A DNA stretch of 64,000 nt, taken from NCBI GenBank assembly GCA_903893215.1, contig CAITLJ010000015.1, positions 1 to 64,000 of the forward strand. The letters run 5' to 3'. The notes below the pieces were generated by a model. It worked only from the letters and a program-made list of their open reading frames with translations, did no database searches and was not told the DNA's origin. This DNA is from an uncultured Ferrovum sp. GTDB taxonomy: Bacteria > Pseudomonadota > Gammaproteobacteria > Burkholderiales > Ferrovaceae. Every line of letters starts with the position of its first letter. Positions within the stretch are counted from its first letter, which is position 1. Both the position numbers and the translations under genes were made by a program. This document shows, in pieces, positions 1 through 8,069 of this stretch.

Positions 1-72
1 CGTAGCTCAGCTGGTTAGAGCACCACCTTGACATGGTGGGGGTCGTTGGTTCGAGTCCAATCGCGCCTACCA
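1..72 (+). tRNA. tRNA-Val (GAC), 5' end cut by window
   Basis: The window opens inside a tRNA. The D arm, an anticodon stem CCACC/GGTGG enclosing TTGACAT, the T arm with GGTTCGAGTCC and a 3' acceptor strand CGCGCCT followed by A and an encoded CCA (70-72) are all visible. The anticodon is GAC, so the tRNA carries valine. About five bases of the 5' acceptor strand lie before position 1. Confidence 0.95.
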
Positions 73-96
73 AAGCACCAGCAACCTTGAGATCAG

Positions 97-124
97 CCCG
101 GCGCCCCAGCGACCGGGTTTTTTT
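97..124 (+). terminator. Terminator after tRNA-Val
   Basis: CCCGG (97-101) pairs with CCGGG (113-117) and is followed directly by seven T residues. The stem is short but GC-only and sits 25 bp after the tRNA, as expected for a Rho-independent terminator. Confidence 0.65.
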
Positions 125-164
125 ACGTCGCTTGTGCAGCCTACGCCCCGCCGCAACAGCCGCC

Positions 165-300
165 TGCAATGCCGCCTGCACCGCCGCGTGCAACGCCGCG
201 TGCAACGCCGCGTGCAACGCCGCAACAGCTGCGTGCACTACCGCAACAGCTGCGTGCACTACCGCAACAGCCGCTTGCGCCGCCGCGTGCATCACTGCCT
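165..300. repeat. 12-bp and 21-bp tandem repeats
   Basis: From 165 a 12-bp unit (TGCAACGCCGCG and variants) repeats five times with constant period. It then changes to a 21-bp unit starting CGCAACAGCTGCG at 221, 242 and, degenerate, 263. The open frames across it are alanine/cysteine/arginine-rich and look like products of the repeat, not a conserved protein. Confidence 0.8.
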
Positions 301-329
301 ACGTCTTCCAAATGACTTGCTGGCCTCGC

Positions 330-418
330 CTGCGTTTCAGGCGTTTCCGGTGTTCCAGGTGCGTCCGGTATTTCCGGTGTCCCCGGCGTTTCCGGTGTTT
401 CCGGTCTTGCCGGTCAGC
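330..418. repeat. 9-bp periodic tract, collagen-like on minus strand
   Basis: A 9-bp periodic run of TTCCGGTGT-like units. Read on the minus strand it gives a short Gly-X-Thr/Ala series (GKTGNTGNAGDTGNTG) that resembles a collagen-like tract. I see no good start codon or ribosome binding site for it, and the frame closes quickly on both sides. It is either a relic of a collagen-like protein gene or a chance simple repeat. Confidence 0.5.
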
Positions 419-557
419 GGGAACCCCTACCGACTTTTAGCCGCAATGGCGATTTCATTAGATAAGTGCTGACAAAAATACAGCAGCAAATACCCATTGG
501 ATACCTATGTTCTGGTGTACTTTCGTATCTGGAAAACATATGAAAAACGCACTGTTG

Positions 558-579
558 CGGAAGGCGGTCTCGCCTTCCG
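558..579 (-). terminator. Hairpin downstream of ggt
   Basis: Perfect 9-bp stem (558-566 / 571-579) with a 4-nt loop. Transcripts leaving ggt on the minus strand reach it after the 42-bp repeats. A run of five T on that strand starts only about 10 nt further on, so it is a weak intrinsic-terminator candidate or just a transcript-end hairpin. Confidence 0.35.
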
Positions 580-591
580 GGCAGGCCCGCT

Positions 592-801
592 GATCGGGCG
601 GCTGATCGTCTGCAGTTCCGGCCAGCCCCTGTTGATCGAGTGGATGATCTTCTGCAGTCCCGGCCAGCCCCTGCTAATCGGGTGGATGATCTTCTGCAGT
701 CCCGGCCAGCCCCTGCTGACCGGGCGGCTGATCTTCTACAGTCCTGGCCCGCGCCCGCTGACCCACTTGCCGATCCTCCGCTCTCCAGGCCAGCGCCCGC
801 T
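592..801. repeat. 42-bp tandem repeat (VNTR), five copies
   Basis: Five head-to-tail units of exactly 42 bp begin at 592, 634, 676, 718 and 760. Copies 2 and 3 are nearly identical (GATGATCTTCTGCAGTCCCG core) and the outer copies are more diverged. 42 is a multiple of 3, so every frame shows a 14-residue repeat, but none belongs to a credible gene. The array ends about 20 bp from the ggt stop codon. Confidence 0.9.
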
Positions 802-819
802 GATGGGGGCAGCCGACCC

Positions 820-2571
820 TCAGTACCCTGCCGCCAGCCCCGTGCGTGTGCGGGGATCGTTTGCGCCGTAATAGCGATTGGCCCCGACCGGCTTCGCGCC
901 AAGCGCGGGCGCGCCCACCAGGATGGCGGCAATGTGGTTTTGCGGGCGCTGTACCAACAGGGTGTGTCCCATGCTTTCCAGCACTCGCAAGGTGTCGGCG
1001 CTGAAGGTATAGGGCTCGTAGGCGGTCGATTCCGGCATCCACTGCTGGTGAAAACGCGGCGCGTCGGTCGCCTGCTGTACGTCCATGCCGTAGTCGACCA
1101 CATTCAGGATCACCTGCAGCACGGTGGTGATGATGTGGCTGCCGCCCGGCGTGCCCACCACCAGCAGCGGCTTGCCGTCGCGCGATACGATGGTCGGGCT
1201 CATTGAGGAAAGGGGCCGTTTGCCGGGCGCAATGGCATTGGCCTCGCCCTGCACCAGACCGTAGGCATTCGGCACGCCCACCTTGGCCGTGAAGTCGTCC
1301 ATCTCGTCGTTGAGCAGCACGCCAGTGCCGGCGGGCGTGACCTTGGCGCCAAACCAGTCGTTGAGCGTGTAAGTGATCGATACCGCATTGCCGGCGGCGT
1401 CGACAATTGAGTAATGGGTGGTGTTCTGTCCCTCGTGGGGTGACACGCCCGGCTTGATCGCCTGCGAGTTGCCGGCGTGCGCGGGATCGATCGCAGCACG
1501 CAGCCTGGCGGCATAGTCGCGGTCGATCAGGTGATCCACCGGGTTGTGCACAAAGTCGGGGTCGCCCAGATAGCTGTTGCGGTCGACATAGGCGTGGCGC
1601 ATGGCTTCGATGGTGTAGTGGGTGGCCTGGGCTGAATGGAAGCCCAGTGTGCCAAGCGGATAGCCCTCCAGCACATTGAGCATCTCGCAGATCACCACTC
1701 CGCCGGAGCTGGGCGGCGGTGCCGACACTACGTGATAACCGCGGTAATCACATTCCACCGGTTTCAGTTCGCGTGGCGAGTATTGTTCGAGGTCGGCGAG
1801 CGACAGCAGGCCAGAATGCGCCTGGCTGGCCTGCACCAGTTGGCGGGCTACCGGGCCGGCATAAAAACCGGCCACGCCGCGTTTCTGCACGGCTTGCAGG
1901 GTGCGCGCCAGGTCCTTTTGCACCAGGCGCTCGCCCACTTTCCACGGCTCGCCGTGATTCAGGAAAATGGCAGCGCTAGGCGCGTCCTTGCGGAATGCGG
2001 CCGTCGCGGTGCCCAGCATGTTTACGTCGCCCTGCTGCAGCACGTAGCCATCGCGTGCCAGGGCAATCGCCGGCGCGATCAGCGTCTGGCGTGACTGCGT
2101 GCCGTAGCGCGTGCGCATGGCTTCCAGGCCAGCCACCGTGCCCGGTACGCCGACTGCCAGATAGCCGTCCTCGCTCAGGCCGGGAATCACCTTGCCGTCG
2201 GCATCCAGGTACATGTTGGCGGTGGCTGTCAGCGGTGCTTTTTCGCGGAAATCCAGAAAGGTCTTGCGACCGTCGGCCAGTTGCAGCGTCATGAAACCGC
2301 CGCCGCCGAGATTGCCGGCCGCGGGGTACACCACCGCCAGCGCATAGCCCACCGCCACTGCGGCGTCCACGGCATTGCCGCCGCGTTTGAGCACCGCTAC
2401 CCCCACGTCGGTGGCAAGATGCTGCGCCGTCACCACCATGCCGTGCTCGGCCGCTACCGGCGCCACTGACGCGGCGGCGACGGGAAGGGCCAATGCCAGC
2501 AGGCCGGCCAGCGTGGTGCCATGGATCAGGCGGGCAAAAGAAGCAGCAAAAAGCGGAGTTGGTCGCAGCAT
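820..2571 (-). CDS. ggt: Gamma-glutamyltransferase
   Basis: 583 residues, normal length for the family. An N-terminal signal peptide (hydrophobic stretch ending near AASVAPVAAEHG) sends it to the periplasm. The proenzyme is known to cleave itself before a conserved Thr that becomes the N-terminal nucleophile; here this is the TTHYSIVDAAGNAVS segment in the middle of the protein. PLSSMSPTIV and GTPGGSHI, both conserved in the small subunit, follow. It hydrolyses or transfers the gamma-glutamyl group of glutathione and gamma-glutamyl peptides. A RidA-like exported protein and a TonB receptor lie just upstream on the same strand, which suggests peptide or glutathione scavenging. Confidence 0.95.
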   Translation of the reverse strand: MLRPTPLFAASFARLIHGTTLAGLLALALPVAAASVAPVAAEHGMVVTAQHLATDVGVAVLKRGGNAVDAAVAVGYALAVVYPAAGNLGGGGFMTLQLADGRKTFLDFREKAPLTATANMYLDADGKVIPGLSEDGYLAVGVPGTVAGLEAMRTRYGTQSRQTLIAPAIALARDGYVLQQGDVNMLGTATAAFRKDAPSAAIFLNHGEPWKVGERLVQKDLARTLQAVQKRGVAGFYAGPVARQLVQASQAHSGLLSLADLEQYSPRELKPVECDYRGYHVVSAPPPSSGGVVICEMLNVLEGYPLGTLGFHSAQATHYTIEAMRHAYVDRNSYLGDPDFVHNPVDHLIDRDYAARLRAAIDPAHAGNSQAIKPGVSPHEGQNTTHYSIVDAAGNAVSITYTLNDWFGAKVTPAGTGVLLNDEMDDFTAKVGVPNAYGLVQGEANAIAPGKRPLSSMSPTIVSRDGKPLLVVGTPGGSHIITTVLQVILNVVDYGMDVQQATDAPRFHQQWMPESTAYEPYTFSADTLRVLESMGHTLLVQRPQNHIAAILVGAPALGAKPVGANRYYGANDPRTRTGLAAGY

Positions 2572-2586
2572 GGTGGGCTTGGATCC

Positions 2587-3057
2587 TTACTTGTCGACAG
2601 CGGCGATGCACTCAACTTCCACCCGCGCGTTGAGCGCGAGGCCGCTGACGCCCACCGCACTGCGTGCCGGGAAATTCAGGTTGGTGAAGTAGGTCTTATA
2701 CACGTCATTGAAGTCTTTCAGCTCTTTTGAATCGGCCAGAAAGATGGTGCACTTGACCACATTGGTCATCGCATAGCCGTGCTTTTCCAGCCAGGTCTTG
2801 ATGTTCTCCATCGCCTGCTTGGCTTCCGGGGTGATGCCGCCTTCGGCGAGTTTGTTGGTGGCGGGGTCGGTGCCCAGCCGGCCCGACAGGTACACGATCT
2901 TGCCCACCTTGACGGCTTCGGAAATCGGGTAGGACTTTTCGGTGGGCTTCTGGGTGTTGAGGAATTCCACGCCCTTCGGCACGCCGGGGGCGGCTTGGGT
3001 GGTGGTGCCGATCAGCAGGGTGGTGGCGGCCAGCAGGGTGGTCAGGGTCTTCTTCAT
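2587..3057 (-). CDS. Exported RidA/YjgF-family protein
   Basis: 156 residues. The first ~22 (MKKTLTTLLAATTLLIGTTT, then QAAPG) form a clear signal peptide; the rest is a single RidA/YER057c/UK114 domain (VYLSGRLGTDPATNKL, GITPEAKQAMENIK, then a C-terminal NARVEVECIAAV that carries the conserved Arg of active RidA). RidA proteins usually work in the cytosol and hydrolyse reactive enamine/imine intermediates; an exported version would act in the periplasm. It lies 15 bp upstream of ggt on the same strand and is likely co-transcribed. The start was chosen because the signal peptide begins there and AAGGAGCC precedes it. Confidence 0.88.
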   Translation of the reverse strand: MKKTLTTLLAATTLLIGTTTQAAPGVPKGVEFLNTQKPTEKSYPISEAVKVGKIVYLSGRLGTDPATNKLAEGGITPEAKQAMENIKTWLEKHGYAMTNVVKCTIFLADSKELKDFNDVYKTYFTNLNFPARSAVGVSGLALNARVEVECIAAVDK

Positions 3058-3153
3058 GGGTAAGGCTCCTTGTGGTGAAGCGGGGGTGCGTTGGCGGCCG
3101 TCCTGCGGATTGTGCGGCGGCCTGCACTGATTGGGAATGATCTTGCAAAGCGG

Positions 3154-3192
3154 CTGCGGCCGCCCGGAGCATTGCGCTTCGGGCGGCCGCAG
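3154..3192 (-). terminator. Hairpin after TonB-dependent receptor
   Basis: A 13-bp perfect GC-rich stem (3154-3166 / 3180-3192) with a 13-nt loop lies about 40 bp past the receptor stop codon and before the RidA-like gene. On the minus strand only a short T run follows, so it may be a leaky terminator or an RNA-stabilising hairpin. Confidence 0.5.
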
Positions 3193-3232
3193 CAGGGGAT
3201 CGGCATAAAGCGGCGCCGACCCGTCAGGTCAA

Positions 3233-5779
3233 TCAGAACGCGTAGGTGGCGCGGGCGTAGTAGAAACCGCCGTTGAAACCATACGGGCTGAAGTTGGCAT
3301 ACTGGGCCACGGCCGAGTTGTCCGGCACGGCCCGCTCGGATGCCTGCAAGTCCGAATTGCGTTTGGTCGGGTAGGTGTTGAACAGGTTGTTGGCACCCAC
3401 CGTCAGCGACAATTGCTTGGTGAGCTGGTTCGACACCGACATCGAGGTGATGAACTGCGCCTTCAGCGTGTTCTTGTAGTAGGCGCCGGCATTGCCCTGG
3501 GCATCCAGGCCCTGCTCGTAGTCAGACGACTCGCCGTAGTAGTTTTCCTTCACATCCAGCGTCCATGCACCATAACGCCACACCGCCGACAGGTTGATGC
3601 GGAATTTCGGCGATGCCGTTTCCAGTTGCGACAGGGCCGTCTGGTCCAGCAGCGTTTGCGGCGAAAGTTCCGCCGGGGCCTGATTGACCGAAGTCACCTT
3701 GGTCTGGTTGTAACTGGCGGCACCGGAATAATCCACCTTGCCATACTCGCCATAGTTGGCGGCCAGCGATGCCACGAATTCGGCACCACGGGTGCGCGTG
3801 CTGGCCGCGTTGCTGAATATGTTGATGCCGGTCTGACCACCGCCGTTGACCACCGCCGGATCCAGCACGTTGCCGTTCGCTGCGATGGCTGCGTTCACCG
3901 CCGGTTGGGTGGCCCCGTTGGGACCGCCGGAGCCGAAGATGTTGCCGCTGCCCACCACGCGGTCACGAATCGTGATCTGGTACATGTCCAGACTGACGCT
4001 GCTCTCCGCCGTCGGGCGCAGGATTACGCCGAAGCTGAAGTTGTCCGATTTTTCGGGCTTCAGGCCGTTCACGCCGACCAGGGCAGCCCCCGCAGAGTTG
4101 GGCGGCAACTGTACAAAGGCCGTGCTCGGGCCCACGTTGGTGGCCGAATAGAATTCTTCAGCCAGGGTCGGCGCCCGGAAACCCGTGCTGACCGTGCTAC
4201 GTACTGCAAACGTCGGCGTGAAGTCGTAGCGTGCGGTGAGCTTGCCCACACTGGTGCCGCCGAAGTCGCTGAAGTGTTCGGCGCGAACTGCGGCATCCAG
4301 GGTCAGTTCCTTCACCGGGTTGCCGGCCAGGTCCAAATAGATCGCTTCGTTCTTGCGGTTATGGCTGCCGGCATCGGTCAGTGTAAAACCCGGGTACGAC
4401 GAAGGGCCGGAACCAAATCGCGAAGCCGGATCGCCCGCCACGATTTCGAACTTGTCGGTGCGCTGCTCCAGACCAAATGCCACGTTCAGCGGAGTGGCCC
4501 AACCGATCGCGAAGTCGCGGCTGACGTCCAGCGTATTGGTCCACTGCGAGGCGATGAACTCGCCATCCTTGTAGCTGGTTGGCATGCCGGCAATGGCGGC
4601 GGCGGTACCAGAAGCCGCCTGGATCGATGCAAACAGGTCCGGGCTAACGGTATTGAAGGTGCCGATCTGGTCGCGGTCCTTGCCATAGGTGGTGCTCAGG
4701 TCCCAGTTCCATTCACCAACATGGCCCTTCACGCCACCGGTCAGGGCGTAGTCATCTTCCACGATGCCTTCACTCGGGCTGAAACCGTTCGGCATCACCT
4801 GCGGCACCTTGCTGGCGGTGGGCAGGCGGTAGTTTTCGAACGCCATGCCAGACTTATGCGCCACCGTGGCATTGCCATACACGTTGATGTCGTTGGCCAG
4901 GTCAGCGCCAAAGTTCAGGGTGGCCAGTTGGGTACGCTGGGACGCGTCACCCTGGATCTTGTTCAGCTTGGGGAAGTTGAGGTTGTTCAGGATCGACGGA
5001 TAGCTGGCCAGGTTTGCGGCGTTCAGGCGCGGATCAATGGCGCCGCGATCGCTGTAGCCGTGATAGCGCGCTTCCAAGGTCAGGTTGGCGAAGGCGCCGT
5101 CAAACGGCTTGAAGCCGAAGTTGCCCGATACGTCGCCAGTGCGGCCGCCTTCGTCCATGTAGCCACCACCTTCGGTCGAAACCGAGCCACCATGGTCGTC
5201 ACGCTTCAGGATGATGTTTACCACGCCGGCGATGGCGTCGGTGCCGTACTGGGCGGCAGCGCCGTCGGTCAGCACTTCGATGCGCTGGATCGAGGCCACC
5301 GGGATCAGGCTGAAGTCAGGAGCAGCCGAACCGATGAAGGGCGAGCCGGTATCCACGGTCAGGTTGGCGGTGCCGTGACGGCGCTTGCCGTTGATCAGCA
5401 CCAGGGTGTCGTTGGCGCTCAGGCCGCGCAGACGGGCAGACAGGGTCAAGGCAGCCGTGTCGGCACCAAAGGCTTCGACCTGCAGCGAAGGCAGGTTCTG
5501 GCCCAGCGCCTGGATCAGGTCGGGCTGGCCAGTGCCGACAATGGTCGAAGCATCCAGCACCTGGATCGGCGATGCGCTGTCTTCCACTTTCAGGCCGGTC
5601 ACACGCGTACCGGTCACGATCAGTGCTTCCAGCCGGCCCGGCGTTGCAGCGTCGGCGGCAGCCACTTTGGTCGGAGCTTCGGCGGGCGCGGTGGCAGGCG
5701 TGGCCGTGGCATCAGCGAAGACAGCCCCGGCCGACAGCAACAGGGTCAGGGCCGCAGATTGACGAATGTGGGATTTCAT
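3233..5779 (-). CDS. TonB-dependent outer-membrane receptor
   Basis: 848 residues from the ATG at 5779, which has CAGGAGAG just upstream; the frame is open for 20 more codons but those do not look like a signal peptide. The signal peptide (MKSHIRQSAALTLLLSAGAV) is followed by an Ala/Pro-rich stretch, a TonB-box-like region (LEALIVTGTRV), the plug (LVLINGKRRHG, RIEVLTDGAAAQYGTDAIAG) and a C-terminal barrel ending in YARATYAF with terminal Phe. It takes up a substrate across the outer membrane using TonB. The substrate is unknown; proximity to ggt suggests a peptide or amino-acid conjugate. Confidence 0.93.
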   Translation of the reverse strand: MKSHIRQSAALTLLLSAGAVFADATATPATAPAEAPTKVAAADAATPGRLEALIVTGTRVTGLKVEDSASPIQVLDASTIVGTGQPDLIQALGQNLPSLQVEAFGADTAALTLSARLRGLSANDTLVLINGKRRHGTANLTVDTGSPFIGSAAPDFSLIPVASIQRIEVLTDGAAAQYGTDAIAGVVNIILKRDDHGGSVSTEGGGYMDEGGRTGDVSGNFGFKPFDGAFANLTLEARYHGYSDRGAIDPRLNAANLASYPSILNNLNFPKLNKIQGDASQRTQLATLNFGADLANDINVYGNATVAHKSGMAFENYRLPTASKVPQVMPNGFSPSEGIVEDDYALTGGVKGHVGEWNWDLSTTYGKDRDQIGTFNTVSPDLFASIQAASGTAAAIAGMPTSYKDGEFIASQWTNTLDVSRDFAIGWATPLNVAFGLEQRTDKFEIVAGDPASRFGSGPSSYPGFTLTDAGSHNRKNEAIYLDLAGNPVKELTLDAAVRAEHFSDFGGTSVGKLTARYDFTPTFAVRSTVSTGFRAPTLAEEFYSATNVGPSTAFVQLPPNSAGAALVGVNGLKPEKSDNFSFGVILRPTAESSVSLDMYQITIRDRVVGSGNIFGSGGPNGATQPAVNAAIAANGNVLDPAVVNGGGQTGINIFSNAASTRTRGAEFVASLAANYGEYGKVDYSGAASYNQTKVTSVNQAPAELSPQTLLDQTALSQLETASPKFRINLSAVWRYGAWTLDVKENYYGESSDYEQGLDAQGNAGAYYKNTLKAQFITSMSVSNQLTKQLSLTVGANNLFNTYPTKRNSDLQASERAVPDNSAVAQYANFSPYGFNGGFYYARATYAF

Positions 5780-5857
5780 TTTCTCTCCTGGTAGTGGACT
5801 TCCTGCAACAACAGGAAAATTTCCGTGACAACTTTGCAACAGCGGAAGGCCTAAGCA

Positions 5858-5945
5858 ATGGCTGTGCCAGCGGTCGGCAATGGTTGTGCCAGTGATCTGT
5901 CATGGCTGTGCCATTGATCGGTCATGGCTGTGCCGGCAGCAGAAG
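5858..5945. repeat. Four 22-bp direct repeats upstream of TonB receptor
   Basis: ATGG(C/T)TGTGCC recurs at 5858, 5880, 5902 and 5924, exactly 22 bp apart; the second halves of the units also resemble each other (CAGCGGTCGGC, CAGTGATCTGT, CATTGATCGGT). The array begins about 80 bp upstream of the receptor start, in the divergent gap to the monooxygenase. Spacing of two helical turns suits a cooperative regulator binding one DNA face, but no promoter was securely identified. Confidence 0.75.
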
Positions 5946-6244
5946 GCAGATTGACCGCCCTTGCCGGCCTGAAAAGGATTGACTTTGGTGCGCCGGGTGA
6001 CTTTTTCTGCACTTATTACGTGCGCATGACACGCGAAGGATTCGTTGGCCGTGGTGCGCAGCGTAGCCGCCGCGAGCCGCACCCGATCCACCGTCTGCCC
6101 TTGCGCTGCACGCGCCGGCGGGGCAGAAATATTTTTACGGCAGGTATACACATGTATGCATCCATGGGCTACAGTACCGTCATGAACAAAACGGCCGTAT
6201 GAAAGCCGTATTCGTAGCCGTGATAAAGAGCGAGGAGCGTTGCA

Positions 6245-7750
6245 ATGTCTGTTGAACATTTTGATGTGCTGATCATTGGTGCCGGCCTGTCCGGCATTGG
6301 CGCGGCCTACCGTCTGCAAAGCATGTGTCCCGGCAAGCGCTATGCCGTGCTGGAGGGACGTGAGGCGATTGGTGGCACCTGGGACCTGTTCCGCTACCCC
6401 GGCATCCGTTCCGACTCCGACATGTACACGCTGGGTTACCCATTCCGGCCCTGGAAGGCAGCCAAGGCGATTGCCGACGGCGCCGACATCCGCAATTACA
6501 TCGTCGATACCGCACGCGAGGCGGGCATCGACAAGCACATCCGCTTCCGCCAGCGCATCGAGTCGGCCAGCTGGTCGTCGGCCGAAGGGCGCTGGACCCT
6601 GCGCGTGCGCGCTGGTGAGCAGGGCGTGCCCACCACCTATACCTGTGGCTTTCTTTACACCTGCTGCGGTTACTACGATTACGAAAACGGCCACATGCCG
6701 GACTTCAAGGGCGCGGCCGACTTCAAGGGCCAGTTCGTGCACCCGCAAAAGTGGCCGGAAAATCTGGACTACGCCGGCAAGCAGGTGGTGGTGATCGGTA
6801 GCGGGGCTACCGCGGTCACCCTGGTGCCATCGATGGCGCCCAAGGCTGCGCACATCACCATGCTGCAGCGTTCGCCCAGCTACATTGCCAGCCTGCCGGC
6901 GCGCGACGCCCTGGCCGGTGTGTTCCGCCGCGTGCTGCCCGAGCAGCTGGCGCACAGTGTGGCGCGCTGGAAAAACGTGCTGATCGGTCTTGCCTTCTAT
7001 CAGGTGTGCCGCAAGGCGCCCAGGTTTGCCAGCGCGCTGCTGCGCAAAGGTGTGCAACGCCAGCTGCCCAAGGGCTACCCGGTGGATACCCACTTCAAGC
7101 CGTACTACAAGCCGTGGGATCAGCGCCTGTGCCTGGTGCCGGACGGCGACCTGTTCCGCGCGCTGCGCAGCGGCAAGGCCTCGGTGGTGACCGACCAGAT
7201 CGACCATTTCAGCGCCAACGCCATCCACCTCAAGAGCGGCGCCACGCTGCCGGCCGACATCGTGATTTCAGCCACCGGCCTCAAGCTGCTGGCCGGCGGG
7301 GGCATCCGTTTTGACGTGGATGGCCGTCCGGTCAGCCTGGGCGGCACCATGGTGTATCGCGGTGTGCTGCTGCAGGGGCTGCCCAATCTGGCCATGTGCG
7401 TGGGCTACACCAATGCCTCGTGGACGCTGCGCGCCGACATGAGCTCCACCTACATCTGCCGCCTGCTCAACTACATGGAGCGCAATGGCCAGACCGTGTG
7501 CGTGCCGCAGTGCGACGACGAGAGCGTGGAGCAACGCCCGCTGCTGGACCTGACGTCGGCCTATGTGCAGCGTGCCAGCGATGTGCTGCCCAAGCAGGGC
7601 AGCAAGCGCCCGTGGGACCTGCGCCAGAACTACCTGATCGACCGCGCCAACCTGGAGTTCAAGGGCGTGGATGAATCCAGCCTAAAGTTTTATCCGGCGC
7701 AGAGGCTGGTCGGACTGGCGGCGGACCTGGGGGTGAAGCAGGCCGCTTGA
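6245..7750 (+). CDS. FAD-dependent monooxygenase (EthA/Baeyer-Villiger type)
   Basis: 501 residues. The N-terminal FAD Rossmann motif is GAGLSGIGAAYR with the downstream GGTWDLFRYPGIRSDS typical of the EthA branch. The Baeyer-Villiger fingerprint FxGxxxHxxxWP is visible as FKGQFVHPQKWP near residue 160, and the NADPH-binding motif GSGATA follows at about residue 183. Such enzymes use NADPH and O2 to insert oxygen next to a ketone or to oxidise S/N atoms; the physiological substrate cannot be read from sequence. GAGCGAGGAGCG precedes the ATG. It is divergent from the TonB receptor with 465 bp between them. Confidence 0.9.
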   Translation: MSVEHFDVLIIGAGLSGIGAAYRLQSMCPGKRYAVLEGREAIGGTWDLFRYPGIRSDSDMYTLGYPFRPWKAAKAIADGADIRNYIVDTAREAGIDKHIRFRQRIESASWSSAEGRWTLRVRAGEQGVPTTYTCGFLYTCCGYYDYENGHMPDFKGAADFKGQFVHPQKWPENLDYAGKQVVVIGSGATAVTLVPSMAPKAAHITMLQRSPSYIASLPARDALAGVFRRVLPEQLAHSVARWKNVLIGLAFYQVCRKAPRFASALLRKGVQRQLPKGYPVDTHFKPYYKPWDQRLCLVPDGDLFRALRSGKASVVTDQIDHFSANAIHLKSGATLPADIVISATGLKLLAGGGIRFDVDGRPVSLGGTMVYRGVLLQGLPNLAMCVGYTNASWTLRADMSSTYICRLLNYMERNGQTVCVPQCDDESVEQRPLLDLTSAYVQRASDVLPKQGSKRPWDLRQNYLIDRANLEFKGVDESSLKFYPAQRLVGLAADLGVKQAA

Positions 7751-7844
7751 TCGGCGCTGCGCGCCACGGCGTGGCATTCACCTTGTTGCGATGCATGCAC
7801 GCAGATACACTGCGGCACGCAAGCGTACGATATAGGGTATCAAC

Positions 7845-8069
7845 GTGGCCATGCTGACAGTACGCAATCTGCCGGAGGAGGAGCGCCGAGCCTTACGTGC
7901 GCCGGCTTCGCACAGGACAGCGGTCTGACCAATGAGGCGGTTGACCTACTCAATCAGGCACGCGACAGCCATTTCCGGAATTGCGGCATCCCGGGGCTTT
8001 CTGGTGGCGTCACGCAAGCTCGCGCCCTATGAGGCCGCAGGTCTGCGCGTGATCGCCCCGTTTTCCTGA
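7845..8069 (+). pseudogene. Remnant of a FitAB/VapBC toxin-antitoxin pair
   Basis: 7845-7928 reads V-A-M-LTVRNLPEEERRALRAPA, then a stop: the N-terminus of a FitA-like ribbon-helix-helix antitoxin, cut after 27 codons. In another frame 7980-8069 reads IAASRGFLVASRKLAPYEAA then GLRVIAPFS and a stop, which is the usual C-terminal end of a PIN-domain toxin (strand ending in xxPF). The toxin's N-terminal two thirds, with its first acidic residues, are missing. The stop overlaps the start of the next gene. Confidence 0.75.

Noticed and set aside
592-801. CRISPR array
   Set aside because: The 42-bp units are contiguous without unique spacers, and no cas genes are present.
414-1103. Minus-strand frame with 14-residue repeats across the VNTR
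   Set aside because: It overlaps the ggt 3' end out of frame and its repeats come from the 42-bp DNA repeat; no start signal.
3413-5794. 793-codon plus-strand open frame
   Set aside because: It is antisense to the TonB receptor in a high-GC region; composition is shadow-like (Arg/His/Val/Gly-rich) and no motif is recognisable.
5900-7228. 442-codon minus-strand open frame over the monooxygenase
   Set aside because: Shadow of a clear flavin monooxygenase on the other strand.
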